A DNA stretch of 58,922 nucleotides from Firmicutes bacterium AF25-13AC (GCA_003478935.1 QUFP01000028.1:1-58922), one strand, 5' to 3'. Shown: positions 27,692-37,880, counted from the first letter of the stretch. Made by a program: numbers and translations. Notes: generated by a model not told the origin, from the letters alone.

Positions 27692-28573
27692 CTACTCGGT
27701 GAAGCGCCTGTGTTTTTTCTCCTGTACAAAAAAGAACATTTCCTCTGATATAATCGGTTCATGGACATGTGCTATCCTAATCCACTCTTCTGGCGGAATC
27801 TGTATCCTTGCTTGATTTTTGTAGCTGACTGTCCTTGTCTTTCCCTGCACTATTTTCCCGGTGTAACACTCGTTTGCTAAAATCCGGTAAATGCTTCTGC
27901 TGCTCCAGCCTGCTTTAGCATCTGGAGATGGATATGCTTTTTGCTGACAGTGCTTCACAAGCTCTTTGACTGATGTGCCAGCCGCATACGCCTCGAATAG
28001 TTCTCTTACAATTGATGCCTCTGGTTCTTTTAATATCAGCTTATGTGGATTCTCTGGTGATTTTTGATAGCCAAATGGAGCGCTGCTTCCAATAAACTCA
28101 CCGCTAAGCACCTTCTGATGCAAGATTTCCCGCACATTTTCAGAAATCTCCTGACAATACCACTCGTTTACAAGAGCATAGATCTGTCTCGTCTTTTTTC
28201 CACTTCGACGCACTGCAATATTATTAATTTTGCCCGTATCTACACCGTCCGTCACACCAATAAAACGAATATTAAGATGCGGCAGCTCCCGATGAAGGTA
28301 CTGCTCAATATGTAAAAAATTCCGTGAAAAGCGTGACTGATTCTTTGCCAGAATCACATCAAAATGACCTTTTCTGGCATCCTCCATCATCTTAGCAAAA
28401 CCAGGGCGCGTATCTGTTAAACCTGATATTGCTTCATCTGTATATTCTTTTACAACCGAAAAACCATGATCGTTTGCATACTTCATTAAAAGAGCCCTCT
28501 GATTCTCAATGCTCTCCTGTTTATCTTCTTTGCTCAGTCTAAGATATATTGCTGCTCGCATGCACTCCCCCAC
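27692..28573 (-). CDS. Serine recombinase, C-terminally truncated
   Basis: Resolvase/invertase-type recombinase. The catalytic N-terminal domain contains YLRLSKED (nucleophile Ser), VILAKNQSRFSRNF near residue 95 and IGVTDGVDTG near 128. The Recombinase domain follows: GSSAPFGYQKSPENPHKL near 178 and RSIYRILANECYTGKIVQGK near 245. It stops after EEMFFFVQEKKHRRFTE at 293 residues. Members normally continue for 150-250 residues with a zinc ribbon and coiled coil, so the C-terminus is missing where the subtilase remnant begins. DNA binding is probably impaired. Unlike the 39.7 kb recombinase, it has no associated element genes. Confidence 0.85.
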   Translation of the reverse strand: MGECMRAAIYLRLSKEDKQESIENQRALLMKYANDHGFSVVKEYTDEAISGLTDTRPGFAKMMEDARKGHFDVILAKNQSRFSRNFLHIEQYLHRELPHLNIRFIGVTDGVDTGKINNIAVRRSGKKTRQIYALVNEWYCQEISENVREILHQKVLSGEFIGSSAPFGYQKSPENPHKLILKEPEASIVRELFEAYAAGTSVKELVKHCQQKAYPSPDAKAGWSSRSIYRILANECYTGKIVQGKTRTVSYKNQARIQIPPEEWIRIAHVHEPIISEEMFFFVQEKKHRRFTE

Positions 28574-28703
28574 CTTAAATCTTGCAGGTTATACCCTTTA
28601 TTCATTCTATGGCAGACATTCCATACTAATTCTTGTACAATTACAATTCACAGATAAACCAATATTAATGGCATAGCCGCACCCGTAACTTGTAACCTTG
28701 CAC

Positions 28704-28752
28704 ATAAATAAAAAAGCACAGCAATCCGCAAATTGCTGCACTTTTTATTTAT
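28704..28752. terminator. Terminator after the P-type ATPase
   Basis: AAATAAAAAAGCACAGCAAT pairs with ATTGCTGCACTTTTTATTT (one mismatch side). It lies just after the ATPase stop and can act on both strands. Confidence 0.8.
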
Positions 28753-28764
28753 AATGTTTTTTTC

Positions 28765-31293
28765 TTATACACCTCTAAATCGTCTTGTCTTTACCTTTAT
28801 CGGCTTTGGCGGCTTGACATCATGGCGATGATCGTACCAATAGAAAAACTTATCATAACCCTTTGTTGCAAGATCAATAATCATTGGTGCGAAGTTTACT
28901 GCTGCCAATGTGACTATAACGCATGTAAAGTTTAATCCAACTAGTTCCATAATACGCTGACCAATTACCATTGCTACAAGGTAAGCTGTCTGCATAAGAT
29001 AAATAACAAATTTGCGGTATCCTGTCATTGGCGAATATACCTGACGAAGTGTGATCAGATAAACCCATCCCGTTGCCAATACACATACAGTTGAAAGCAT
29101 CTCACGCGGTGTTCCAATTGAATGGCCAATATTGTTTATAATAGTAATCATTGCTGTAATAGTAATGGCTGCCGGCATTGACATTCGAAGCACCTCTCTA
29201 AAGAAATGCTTGTTGACTTTCTGGAAGCTTGGTTCTAGCTGCAAAAGCATCGTTGGAATTGCAACTGCACATCCGTTGATGACTGACAGCTGAATCGGCT
29301 GGAACGGATAATTCTGTCCTACAATGATTGTCAAAAGTGCTGTCAAAACAGAAAATCCTGTCTTAATTAAGAACATTGAAGCTGCTGCCTTGATATTGTT
29401 GATGACACGCCGTCCTTCATTTACAATATGTGGCAGTGATGCAAAGTCTGAATTTAACAATACCAGATTAGCTGTATTTTTTGCTGCCTCACTTCCTGAT
29501 GCCATCGCAATACTAACATCAGCATCCTTGAGTGCAAGCACATCGTTTACACCATCACCAGTCATAGCCACTGTACGGCCATTTTGCTTTAGAAGCCTTA
29601 CCATCTGCTGCTTTTGCTTTGGAGTAACACGTCCAAAAACTGAATATTTTAAGATGGCATCCTCCATTTCCTCATCAGTATGGATCGTTGTCGCATCTAT
29701 ATATTTGTCGGCATCCTTTAATCCGGCGCGTGCTGCAATTGCCGCTACCGTTACAGGATCATCACCTGAGATTACCTTTAAGTCAACACCCTGCTCCTCA
29801 AAATAACCCAAAATGTCAGGTGCATTCTTACGAACAACATCTGTCATGAAGACGAAACCAACAATCTCAAAGCCCTCTGCTAACGTATAATCTGTCATCT
29901 CATTTGGACTGTGCGCAACTGTCAGCACACGAAGACCCTGACTTGCATATTCTGCAATCTTTTCAAGCACTGCCGGATCTGCCTGCGGGAAAATAAACTG
30001 GTATGCACCCATAAGGTAAGTTCCTTCTCCCTCAAACACAACACCGCTGAACTTACGCTCTGACGAAAATGGAAGCACAAACTTTGTGTTCGCTGACTGT
30101 TTTCTCTTATAATGCTGACGAAGCGCCTGAAATGTCTCATTTTCATCGCCAAGTGCTCCAACCATTCTGCCCATCAGCTGCTCTAAATCAATATCTTCCT
30201 TTACTGATTCCTCACCCTGCACACAAAGATGACCTTCTGTGATTGTTCCTGTCTTATCAAGACAAAGCGTATCTACACGCGCCAAAGTTTCGATACAAAA
30301 CAGCTCACGAACAAGTGTGCTTCGTCTCGCCAGACGAACTGCGCCAAGTGCCAGCGCCACACTAGTCAAAAGTACAAGACCTTCCGGGATCATACCAAGT
30401 ACTGCAGCCACTGTATCAAGTGCTGCCTGCTCATAGGTGCTGCCTGAGATCCAATACTGCTTTGCAAATAATATAATGCCAAGCGGTACAATAATGATAC
30501 TGATAAACTTTAAGATCGTATCCAGATTTCTCTGCAGCTCTGTCTTATAGCGCTTAAACTGCTTTGCCTCTGACGAAAGCTTTTCCATATAACAATCGTG
30601 TCCAACTTCTGTCAGAAGACACATTGCCTTTCCTGATGTCACAAAGCTTCCCGAAAGCACCTTGCTGCCGCACGTCTTATGGATTGAATCAGACTCTCCT
30701 GTTAAAAGAGATTCATTTACATCCACCTCTCCATCCAAAATCACACCGTCCGCCGGAATCTGTCCTCCGCTCTTTAGCAAAATAACATCATCCTTTACTA
30801 GTTCTGAAACTGTTACAGACTTTTTCACGCCATCACGTATTACATCTACATGACTTACTGTCAGGATCTTCAATTTATCAAGCGTAATCTTTGCCTTGAT
30901 TTCCTGAAAAATACCAATCAGCGTATTTGCGATGATGATAAAGATGAACAGCATGTTTTTGTAGGAGCGAACAGATAAAACTAGTGCCAACAGCACGACA
31001 TTGATAAAGTTGAAAAACGTCAATGTGTTTCCCATCACAATATCTTTAACACTGCGGTTGCTTGAATCCTGAATGGCATTTACCTGTCCGTCTGCAATAC
31101 GCGCTTCTACCTCTGCCTGCGTCAATCCCTGAAAGCAAAGCTCTCCATTTGCTCCCGTCTGCACACGTGTGTGCTTTTTCGGGTCAAAGTTATCTGTGGA
31201 ATTTTGCTGCTGCGGCTCATCACCAATCTCTGGCTGATCCACTTTCTGATCGACAGTCTCCTGATCAACAGATAATTCTTCGTTGTCGCCCAT
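28765..31293 (-). CDS. Cation-translocating P-type ATPase (CtpE-like)
   Basis: A membrane ATPase of 842 residues. Visible landmarks are the actuator TGES (SLLTGESDSIHKTC, near residue 197), the PEGL signature in membrane helix 4 (GMIPEGLVLLTSVALALG, near 300), the phosphorylated Asp in CLDKTGTITEG near 345, and the hinge TGDGVNDVLALKDADVSIAM near 575. PEGL with this spacing is shared with actinobacterial CtpE, for which calcium uptake has been reported, so Ca2+ is a reasonable but unproven substrate. The N-terminus is Asp/Glu/Gln-rich and soluble. The gene is monocistronic with a weak ribosome binding site. Confidence 0.9.
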   Translation of the reverse strand: MGDNEELSVDQETVDQKVDQPEIGDEPQQQNSTDNFDPKKHTRVQTGANGELCFQGLTQAEVEARIADGQVNAIQDSSNRSVKDIVMGNTLTFFNFINVVLLALVLSVRSYKNMLFIFIIIANTLIGIFQEIKAKITLDKLKILTVSHVDVIRDGVKKSVTVSELVKDDVILLKSGGQIPADGVILDGEVDVNESLLTGESDSIHKTCGSKVLSGSFVTSGKAMCLLTEVGHDCYMEKLSSEAKQFKRYKTELQRNLDTILKFISIIIVPLGIILFAKQYWISGSTYEQAALDTVAAVLGMIPEGLVLLTSVALALGAVRLARRSTLVRELFCIETLARVDTLCLDKTGTITEGHLCVQGEESVKEDIDLEQLMGRMVGALGDENETFQALRQHYKRKQSANTKFVLPFSSERKFSGVVFEGEGTYLMGAYQFIFPQADPAVLEKIAEYASQGLRVLTVAHSPNEMTDYTLAEGFEIVGFVFMTDVVRKNAPDILGYFEEQGVDLKVISGDDPVTVAAIAARAGLKDADKYIDATTIHTDEEMEDAILKYSVFGRVTPKQKQQMVRLLKQNGRTVAMTGDGVNDVLALKDADVSIAMASGSEAAKNTANLVLLNSDFASLPHIVNEGRRVINNIKAAASMFLIKTGFSVLTALLTIIVGQNYPFQPIQLSVINGCAVAIPTMLLQLEPSFQKVNKHFFREVLRMSMPAAITITAMITIINNIGHSIGTPREMLSTVCVLATGWVYLITLRQVYSPMTGYRKFVIYLMQTAYLVAMVIGQRIMELVGLNFTCVIVTLAAVNFAPMIIDLATKGYDKFFYWYDHRHDVKPPKPIKVKTRRFRGV

Positions 31294-31534
31294 ACTCTTT
31301 TTCTTTAATTCCTACTCTTTCTTCATTTTAATTTTAGAGCCAATGTCTGTAAAGTAAAGCGTTCAAGCTTTCAAAATTGTACAGACAATCCTTATTTTAT
31401 CATACCAATTTGCCAAATACAAGTTTTTCCTTTTTTTTTAAAGAACTTTTAATTTTCTCTTCCCATTTTCTTCTTTCTGTTATATAATACCCATGAATCA
31501 AATGAGTCATACAATCGGAAAGGAGTTATTCTCT

Positions 31535-32455
31535 ATGAGACACTTATTAAACCCATTGGATCTGTCCATGGATGAGCTGGATAATATTTTAAATCTAGCT
31601 AATGATATTAAAGAAAATCCAACCAAGTATGCACACAAATGCGACGGCAAACGCCTTGCTACACTTTTCTATGAGCCAAGCACACGAACCCGGTTAAGCT
31701 TCGAATCAGCAATGCTTAATCTCGGGGGTACTGTTATTGGCTTTTCTTCTGCCGAAAACAGTTCTGCTTCTAAGGGCGAAAGCGTTGCTGATACAATCCG
31801 TGTTGTATCATGCTATGCCGATATCTGTGCAATGCGCCATCCAAAGGAAGGTGCTCCAAAGGTTGCCTCCATGTTTTCTGGCATCCCAGTCATCAATGCT
31901 GGAGACGGCGGACACCAGCATCCAACTCAGACGCTGACTGATCTTTTCACAATCCGTACCTTAAAGGGACATACAGACAACATGACAATCGGTCTTTGCG
32001 GTGATTTAAAATTTGGCCGTACCGTTCATTCTCTGATTGAATCTCTGGTTCGCTATGAAAATGTAAAATTTGTCCTTATCTCCCCTCCGGAGCTTCGCGT
32101 TCCAAGCTACATCCGTGACGAGGTATTAAAGGGATTTGAATTTAAAGAAGTAACAAATCTGGATGATGTTCTTCCAGAGCTTGATATTCTTTACATGACA
32201 CGTGTTCAGAAGGAGCGTTTCTTCAATGAGGAAGACTACATCCGCATGAAAGACTGCTATATCCTGACAAAAGAAAAGATGGATCTGGCAAAGGATGACA
32301 TGCTCGTTCTTCATCCGCTTCCACGTGTAAATGAAATTTCTGTAGAAGTAGATAATGATCCGCGTGCTGCATACTTTAAGCAGGTTCAGTTTGGCGTATA
32401 TGTCCGCATGGCACTTATTCTGACACTGCTCGGACTTGCACCTGAAAAAATCTAA
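31535..32455 (+). CDS. pyrB: Aspartate carbamoyltransferase catalytic subunit
   Basis: Forms carbamoyl aspartate, the first committed pyrimidine step. The carbamoyl-phosphate site [17 protein letters not shown] is near residue 52, HPKEGAP near 107, [18 protein letters not shown] near 124 and the Asp-binding [10 protein letters not shown] near 260. Length 307 is normal. I start at the ATG at 31535 behind AAAGGAG rather than the first ATG of the ORF, which would add 14 unconserved residues. A TATAAT lies at 31482-31487. pyrI follows 20 bases downstream. Confidence 0.97.
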   Translation: MRHLLNPLDLSMDELDNILNLANDIKENPTKYAHKCDGKRLATLFYEPSTRTRLSFESAMLNLGGTVIGFSSAENSSASKGESVADTIRVVSCYADICAMRHPKEGAPKVASMFSGIPVINAGDGGHQHPTQTLTDLFTIRTLKGHTDNMTIGLCGDLKFGRTVHSLIESLVRYENVKFVLISPPELRVPSYIRDEVLKGFEFKEVTNLDDVLPELDILYMTRVQKERFFNEEDYIRMKDCYILTKEKMDLAKDDMLVLHPLPRVNEISVEVDNDPRAAYFKQVQFGVYVRMALILTLLGLAPEKI

Positions 32456-32475
32456 GAAATTTGAGGAGGAATATT

Positions 32476-32898
32476 ATGCTGAACATCAGTGGTATTAATA
32501 ACGGTGTCGTTCTCGACCATATCCAGGCAGGAAAATCAATGGATATCTACCATTATTTAAATCTTCAGGAATTGGACTGCCAGATTGCTATCATCAAAAA
32601 TGCAAAGAGCAACAAAATGGGTCGCAAGGATATCATCAAGATCGAGGGAAGCTTAGATCTGCTTGATCTTGACGCACTTGGCTACATTGATCACAAGATT
32701 ACCGTTAACATCATCAAGGATGGCGTGATCTCTGAAAAGAAGATCCTTCGTCTTCCAAAGCGTATCACAAATGTAATTCACTGCAAGAATCCGCGCTGCA
32801 TCACCTCCATTGAGCAGGAGCTGCCGCACGTATTTGATTTGACAGATGAAGAAAATAAAGTATATCGCTGTATCTACTGTGAGACAAAGCATCGCTAA
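32476..32898 (+). CDS. pyrI: Aspartate carbamoyltransferase regulatory subunit
   Basis: The regulatory chain binds nucleotides at its N-terminal domain and zinc at its C-terminal domain, where it contacts PyrB. The allosteric domain starts MLNISGINNGVVLDHIQAGK. The zinc cysteines are in CKNPRCIT and CIYCETKH. Length 140 is slightly shorter than E. coli PyrI (153). The ATG at 32476 follows GAGGAGG. PyrI in Firmicutes is restricted to some Clostridia, which supports the lineage call and implies allosteric rather than purely transcriptional control. Confidence 0.96.
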   Translation: MLNISGINNGVVLDHIQAGKSMDIYHYLNLQELDCQIAIIKNAKSNKMGRKDIIKIEGSLDLLDLDALGYIDHKITVNIIKDGVISEKKILRLPKRITNVIHCKNPRCITSIEQELPHVFDLTDEENKVYRCIYCETKHR

Positions 32899-32961
32899 TT
32901 GTACTAGCTTGATCAGAAAAGTTAAAATAATAGAGCTACATGCAAAGGTTATGTTGTTTTG

Positions 32962-33001
32962 AAAAACCCCATCGGCTTGCCTAATAAGCTGATGGGGTTT
33001 T
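32962..33001 (+). terminator. Terminator after pyrBI
   Basis: AAAAACCCCATCGGCTT pairs with AAGCTGATGGGGTTTT, giving a strong stem followed by T-rich sequence. It ends pyrBI and may also work for the convergent CobW gene. Confidence 0.85.
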
Positions 33002-33045
33002 CATATTAACTTTAATTAACTCTAATTTTAATAATTCAACACTTT

Positions 33046-33987
33046 TTAGAAGTATACAAGATCTTCCTTCGGTGCACTTGTCTGAGCAACCTCAGTCGCA
33101 CGAAGCACCGGTCCCTTCTCGCCATAAAGATCAGAATATTCCCACTCAAACGTTGCAGTGACCATTACCCACTGACGTCTCTTTAAGCTCGCTGTATCCT
33201 TATACTTGCAGACAAAGCCAAGGAAACGAATATCATCGGCACAGCATGTCATCGCATTTCTTCCTGGAACGAACACATCTGCCGGGAACTCTTTATTCTT
33301 CATAACCATTGCCTTGAACACAATGGTCTTTCCGACATACTCATCTGGATTATCCTGTGCATCAATATACCATATGCCGTAATCCTCATCCTCAAGATGA
33401 ATCACATCCTGATCGCGGTCATAAGGAAGTACATCTTCTGGCTGCAAAGTCTCTCCATCCTTTGTCTCAAACATCACCTCTGCACGGCGGTTTACTGCCT
33501 TGATTGAACGATTGAATGTATCAATTGGCGTCTCCTGTGTACAGCGATTGAAAACAACCATATCAGTGTATGTTAAAAGTTCCATTGCAAGTGACTTGAT
33601 ATTATTTAAGTACAGCTGGAAGGTGCTTCCATCGAGAACAGTGATAGTCTGATACAGTTCCCATGAGTATGGAAATGGAAGCTGTGTAATATTCTTTGGA
33701 GACCACATACCATTATACTCGATAATAACACGATCTGGCTTGTGGCGCTTTCCTACCTCACGGAAGTACTCTCTGTTTAATTCACTCTCTTCCTCGATTG
33801 TCTCTGTCACAACATGATACTTGTCCATAAATTCCTGATCAAGCTCTGTCTCTCCTTCTTCGCAAAGGATTAAAAGTGTCTTAGATCCATCATTAAAATA
33901 ATCCTGCTGCAGCGTAAATTTCAAAAATGATGTCTTTCCGCCTTCAAGAAATCCGGTGATCATATATACTGGTATCTCATTTGCCAT
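33046..33987 (-). CDS. CobW-like GTPase fused to a DUF1980/TIGR03943-like domain
   Basis: N-terminal G3E GTPase related to CobW/COG0523: P-loop ITGFLEGGKTSFLKF near residue 10, Switch region RVIIEYNGMW near 88 and NRCTQETP as the guanine-specificity region near 155. The CxCC metal motif usual in COG0523 is absent; only a single Cys (LCEEGE) occupies that region. The C-terminal 110 residues (GKTIVFKAMVMKNKEFPADVF, then RNAMTCCADDIRFLGFVC) resemble the DUF1980/YcgQ OB-like domain with its CC-x-D motif, which may replace the missing metal site. The ATG at 33987 follows GAAAGGGAAG. The partner CobW gene is directly upstream. Metal handling, probably zinc, is inference. Confidence 0.8.
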   Translation of the reverse strand: MANEIPVYMITGFLEGGKTSFLKFTLQQDYFNDGSKTLLILCEEGETELDQEFMDKYHVVTETIEEESELNREYFREVGKRHKPDRVIIEYNGMWSPKNITQLPFPYSWELYQTITVLDGSTFQLYLNNIKSLAMELLTYTDMVVFNRCTQETPIDTFNRSIKAVNRRAEVMFETKDGETLQPEDVLPYDRDQDVIHLEDEDYGIWYIDAQDNPDEYVGKTIVFKAMVMKNKEFPADVFVPGRNAMTCCADDIRFLGFVCKYKDTASLKRRQWVMVTATFEWEYSDLYGEKGPVLRATEVAQTSAPKEDLVYF

Positions 33988-34087
33988 GTTACTGTCTTCC
34001 CTTTCTAACGCTTTTATAACGAAGAGCTGCCTCACCTTATTACAGGATTGGCAACTCTATCGCCATGTTTCTCTACTTTTTTATCGC

Positions 34088-35260
34088 TTACAGCTTAAAC
34101 AGCTTTTCTAACTTATCGGTATCCATCTTAGAACCAATTACACAAAGTCTTCCTGTGTAATCCGGTGCACCATTACGGATCTCATACTCACCCGGAACAA
34201 GGTCAAAATACAGCCATGTGCCATCTGCTGCCGGCAACATTCCCTTTGCTCTTAAGATAATACCAAACTCGGTCTCCTCAGACAGCTTAACAAGAATTTC
34301 ATCAAGCTCTTCCTTTGTATACTTTCTAGGAGTCTCCTTGCCCCAGCTGGTAAATACCTCATCTGCATGATGATGGTGATGATGATCATGATCGTGGCAG
34401 CCACAGGTGCACTCCTCGCCATGCTCGTCATGGTCATGATGATGCTCATGCTCATCATGATCGTGGTGATGCTCGTGACAATCGCACTCGTCGTCATCAT
34501 GATCGTGGTGATGATGCTCGTGATCATCGTCGTCATCGTGATGATGATGATCATGGTCATGGCAGCAGCAATCATCATCGTCGTCATGATGGTGATGATG
34601 ATGCTCATGCTCCTCTTCTTCATGAAGCTTCATAGCCTCTTCCATCAGCTCCTCTGCCAGTGAATGACCCTGCTCCATAACAGCCAGAATCTGCTCACCT
34701 GTCAGCTCGTCCCACGGAGTGGTAATGATCTTTGCCTTTGCATTCTTCTCCTGAATCATGGAAACTGCCTGAGCCAACTTTTCTTCCTTCATTCCCTGAG
34801 TTCTGCTTAAGATGATGGTGTTTGCGCTCTCAACCTGATTGTTATAGAACTCACCAAAGTTCTTCATATACATCTTGCACTTTGTCGCATCTGCAACTGT
34901 TACAAAGCTGTTTAAGTCAAGATCAATCTCACCTGCAACGTTCATGACAGCTGCGATAACATCAGACAGCTTGCCTACGCCTGATGGCTCAATAATAATG
35001 CGGTCTGGATGATACTGCTCAACTACTTTCTTTAAAGCAGCGCCAAAATCACCTACAAGTGAGCAGCAGATGCAGCCTGAGTTCATCTCAGTAATCTGGA
35101 TTCCAGCGTCCTTTAAAAAGCCGCCGTCAATGCCGATCTCACCAAACTCATTCTCAATCAAAACGACCTTCTGGCCATTTAATGCTTCCTGTAAAAGTTT
35201 CTTTATTAAGGTTGTCTTTCCTGCTCCCAGGAAACCTGAAATAATATCAATTTTTGTCAT
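34088..35260 (-). CDS. His-rich CobW/COG0523 metallochaperone GTPase
   Basis: G3E GTPase with P-loop ISGFLGAGKTTLIKKLL at residue 6, the metal-binding CxCC motif in SGCICCSL near 62, Switch II IIEPSGVGKLSD near 92, and a CobW C-terminal domain (GMLPAADGTWLYFDLVPGEYEIR) near 330. Between GTPase and C-terminal domain lies an approximately 85-residue tract of almost pure His, Asp, Glu and Cys, with about 39 His and 8 Cys. This is an exceptional metal buffer, probably for zinc, nickel or cobalt. The ATG at 35260 follows AAAGG; the upstream start at 35317 is rejected. It is followed after about 100 bases by the second CobW-like gene. No cobalamin, urease or hydrogenase genes lie nearby. Confidence 0.92.
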   Translation of the reverse strand: MTKIDIISGFLGAGKTTLIKKLLQEALNGQKVVLIENEFGEIGIDGGFLKDAGIQITEMNSGCICCSLVGDFGAALKKVVEQYHPDRIIIEPSGVGKLSDVIAAVMNVAGEIDLDLNSFVTVADATKCKMYMKNFGEFYNNQVESANTIILSRTQGMKEEKLAQAVSMIQEKNAKAKIITTPWDELTGEQILAVMEQGHSLAEELMEEAMKLHEEEEHEHHHHHHDDDDDCCCHDHDHHHHDDDDDHEHHHHDHDDDECDCHEHHHDHDEHEHHHDHDEHGEECTCGCHDHDHHHHHHADEVFTSWGKETPRKYTKEELDEILVKLSEETEFGIILRAKGMLPAADGTWLYFDLVPGEYEIRNGAPDYTGRLCVIGSKMDTDKLEKLFKL

Positions 35261-35527
35261 TGTGTAACCATACCTTTCTGTACTCTCGTACAACCAAACA
35301 AACGTTGCCGCTTCCAACTTTGTATCTTAGCATGTTTGCTTATATTTTGCAAGCCTTCTTTTGCGTAAGTTTTTTCAATTCACGCGTTATGCTATAAAAG
35401 CCCTTCGGCGCAATGGTTTCGTCGACGGACCAAACTCCGCAGGTTCCTTTTATGTTCTTTTTTATTATACATTACTTTGAAAGACCTGCTTCAAGTGTCC
35501 GTCTCGTGAAAGCCATTCGCCTCAGGG

Positions 35528-36076
35528 CTATGCAACAAATATTTTTGTAACTACAAGAGGCGCCAGCAGCACCTCGCTTCCTATCCCTACAGCCCATATC
35601 AGCGCTATGCGAAATAAAATCCCGATTTGCTCTCCTAATCTAAATTCGCTGCGTTTATAGGCTAGCTCGTAAAGTGCCCAGTATCCAAAAACATAAAAGA
35701 TAAAGTGCGGCAGAAAAAGAGCCAGAGCCTGCAATATTCCTGTGATGCCAAAAAGCATCGTTGCTGATGTGATTATAACTGCTGCTGATACACCAGAAAT
35801 AAAGGCAATTGCTGCAAAGGCAGCTGGTGCAGCATTTGTTAAAGCTGATACTGCTATCATCAAAAAAACGGGCAGGCGAAGGCGGCAAACATACTTCAAA
35901 AAGCCAGAAGGAAAGCCTGCCTGTTTGATTTGAAGATGAACTGCCGGAAGATAGCAGATCGTTTGCTTATATAAATACGCTGAGCGCCAAATACTGACTG
36001 CTGTTCCAATAAAAATCCCTACTACAAACATTACAATCGGCAAGCTGTAAAGTAAAGAATTTCTTCTAAGATCCAT
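35528..36076 (-). CDS. Predicted membrane protein, SpoIIM-like
   Basis: About 182 residues with five or six hydrophobic helices (near 10-28, 65-85, 90-110, 115-140 and 155-178). The pattern GIFIGTAVSIW, SGVSAAVIITSATMLFGITGIL and LFLPHFIFYVFGYWALYELAY resembles SpoIIM/DUF95 proteins, whose PHG-type motif in the fourth helix is partly kept as LPHFIFYV. The ATG at 36076 follows GGGGAGGTG. SpoIIM helps engulfment during sporulation; this could also be an unrelated small membrane protein. Neighbouring rny, recX and recA give no clue. Confidence 0.5.
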   Translation of the reverse strand: MDLRRNSLLYSLPIVMFVVGIFIGTAVSIWRSAYLYKQTICYLPAVHLQIKQAGFPSGFLKYVCRLRLPVFLMIAVSALTNAAPAAFAAIAFISGVSAAVIITSATMLFGITGILQALALFLPHFIFYVFGYWALYELAYKRSEFRLGEQIGILFRIALIWAVGIGSEVLLAPLVVTKIFVA

Positions 36077-36160
36077 CGCACACCTCCCCCTAAGCAAAGC
36101 TTATCACGTAACTATATTTTATGCTGGGTAAAAAGAGAATATGCGAAAATGATATAAAAG

Positions 36161-36190
36161 AAAAAAGGTGCTGCTCTCACAACACCTTTT
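36161..36190 (-). terminator. Terminator after rny
   Basis: AAAAGGTG and CACCTTTT form the stem flanked by A and T runs, immediately after the rny stop codon. Confidence 0.75.
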
Positions 36191-36194
36191 GTCA

Positions 36195-37742
36195 TTACTT
36201 TGCTATGTCGGTAACTCTGGACTCTCTGATCACACTTACCTTGATCTGTCCAGGATACTCCAACTCTGCTTCAATCTGCTTTGAAACATTTCTGGCCAGA
36301 ATAACCATATCAGCATCTGACACTTGTTCCGGAATAACCATAATCCGAACCTCTCGGCCCGCCTGAATTGCATAGGATTTCTCAACTCCCTTAAACGAAT
36401 TGGTAATCTCCTCCAAATGCTTCAGACGATTCGTGTACGCTTCGAGAGTTTCTCTTCTTGCACCTGGTCTTGCTGCAGAAATTGTATCTGCGGCCTGAAC
36501 GATGCATGCAATTAAAGAGGTTGGTTCTACATCGCCATGGTGGGACTCAACGGCATTGATCACAATCTGGGACTCTCTGTACTTGCGGCACAGCTCGGCT
36601 CCCAGCTGAATATGTGAGCCCTCCATCTCATGGTCTACTGCCTTTCCAATGTCATGTAACAATCCGGCACGCTTTGCCATACGGACGTCCAACCCCATCT
36701 CTGCGGCCAACAGTCCTGAAAGATGAGCAACTTCGATTGAATGCTTTAACGCATTCTGACCGTAGCTTGTGCGGAACTTCATGCGTCCTAAAAGCTTTAC
36801 AAGCTCTGGATGAATGCCATGAACACCCACCTCAAGCAGTGCTGCCTCTCCCTCTTCACGAATCATTACTTCAACTTCTTTTTGCGCCTTCTCCACCATC
36901 TCCTCGATTCTTGCCGGATGAATACGGCCATCAAGGATCAGCTTTTCCAAAGCGATTCTTGCCACTTCTCTTCTCATAGGATCAAAAGAGGACAAAACAA
37001 CTGCTTCCGGTGTATCATCAATAATAAGCTCTACTCCGGTAAGCGTCTCAAGGGTACGAATATTTCTTCCTTCACGTCCGATAATTCTTCCCTTCATCTC
37101 ATCATTTGGCAGCTGAACAACTGAGATTGTTGTCTCTGCTACATGATCGGCAGCACATCTTTGAATGGCAGTCACTACATATTCCCTTGCCTTCGCGGAT
37201 GCCTCATCCTTTGCCTTTGCCTCCATCTCCTTAATCATCTTTGCAGTGTCAAGTTTTACTTCGTTTTCCACGCTCTTGAATAAAAACTCTTTTGCTTGTT
37301 CGGAGGTCATACCTGAAACACGTTCCAGTTCCTGAGAAATCTGTGCCGTAAGTTCGTCAGCCTTTGCATGTTTTCTGTTCAGGCTTTCTTCCTTTGCATT
37401 CAGGCTCGCTTCCCGCTTTTCTAAAATACTTGTCTTTCTGTCAAGCGCCTCTTCTTTATTGACAGCACGCTTTTCCATTCTGGACAATTCGCTTCGGCGT
37501 TCTTTGATCTCTTTTTCGAGTTCATTTTGAGCTTTCAGGTTTTCTTCCTTCGCCTCAAGAAGCACCTCGCGTTTTTTGCTTTCTGCGGTCTTAAGAGCAT
37601 CGTCTATTATTGCTCTGGATCTCTCCTCCGCACTTCCAACGGTCGCTTTGTACTTGGACTGCTGGATGCCGGTTGCGACGAACCAGACGATAACAGCAAC
37701 AATCACTGCAGTAACCGCTGCTGTAATAATAATAGGAACCAC
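36195..37742 (-). CDS. rny: Ribonuclease Y
   Basis: Membrane-anchored endoribonuclease initiating mRNA decay in Firmicutes. The layout is classical: an N-terminal membrane helix ([20 protein letters not shown]), a long coiled coil rich in Glu/Lys/Arg (about 30-200), a KH RNA-binding domain ([19 protein letters not shown] near 215), and an HD domain with [10 protein letters not shown] near 330 and [12 protein letters not shown] near 360. Length 515 is normal. The start codon is GTG at 37742, seven bases after AAAGGAGGTG. Confidence 0.97.
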   Translation of the reverse strand: MVPIIITAAVTAVIVAVIVWFVATGIQQSKYKATVGSAEERSRAIIDDALKTAESKKREVLLEAKEENLKAQNELEKEIKERRSELSRMEKRAVNKEEALDRKTSILEKREASLNAKEESLNRKHAKADELTAQISQELERVSGMTSEQAKEFLFKSVENEVKLDTAKMIKEMEAKAKDEASAKAREYVVTAIQRCAADHVAETTISVVQLPNDEMKGRIIGREGRNIRTLETLTGVELIIDDTPEAVVLSSFDPMRREVARIALEKLILDGRIHPARIEEMVEKAQKEVEVMIREEGEAALLEVGVHGIHPELVKLLGRMKFRTSYGQNALKHSIEVAHLSGLLAAEMGLDVRMAKRAGLLHDIGKAVDHEMEGSHIQLGAELCRKYRESQIVINAVESHHGDVEPTSLIACIVQAADTISAARPGARRETLEAYTNRLKHLEEITNSFKGVEKSYAIQAGREVRIMVIPEQVSDADMVILARNVSKQIEAELEYPGQIKVSVIRESRVTDIAK

Positions 37743-37880
37743 AGGAGCACCTCCTTTATGAAATTTTCATTGTACGGTTTATATTTCATATATAAACAGG
37801 CAACAGTATAATTTTATACGATTCATTTATAAAAGTCAAGACGTTTTGTGGAATCCAACATACATCCAGCCTTTCTTTGC

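Noticed and set aside
34360..34620. Tandem ATGATG/CATGATC-like repeat as minisatellite or CRISPR
   Set aside because: It is simple codon repetition for His and Asp in a coding sequence.
34367..34663. Met/Val/Ile-rich 98-residue ORF
   Set aside because: It is the complement of the His/Asp-rich codons (CAT/GAT) of the CobW gene, so its composition is an artefact.
35390..35470. Riboswitch-like sequence before the SpoIIM-like gene region
   Set aside because: Some pairing is possible (AAAAG/CTTTT, GG/CC patches), but no known riboswitch motif is visible and it lies between convergent transcripts' ends rather than before a start.
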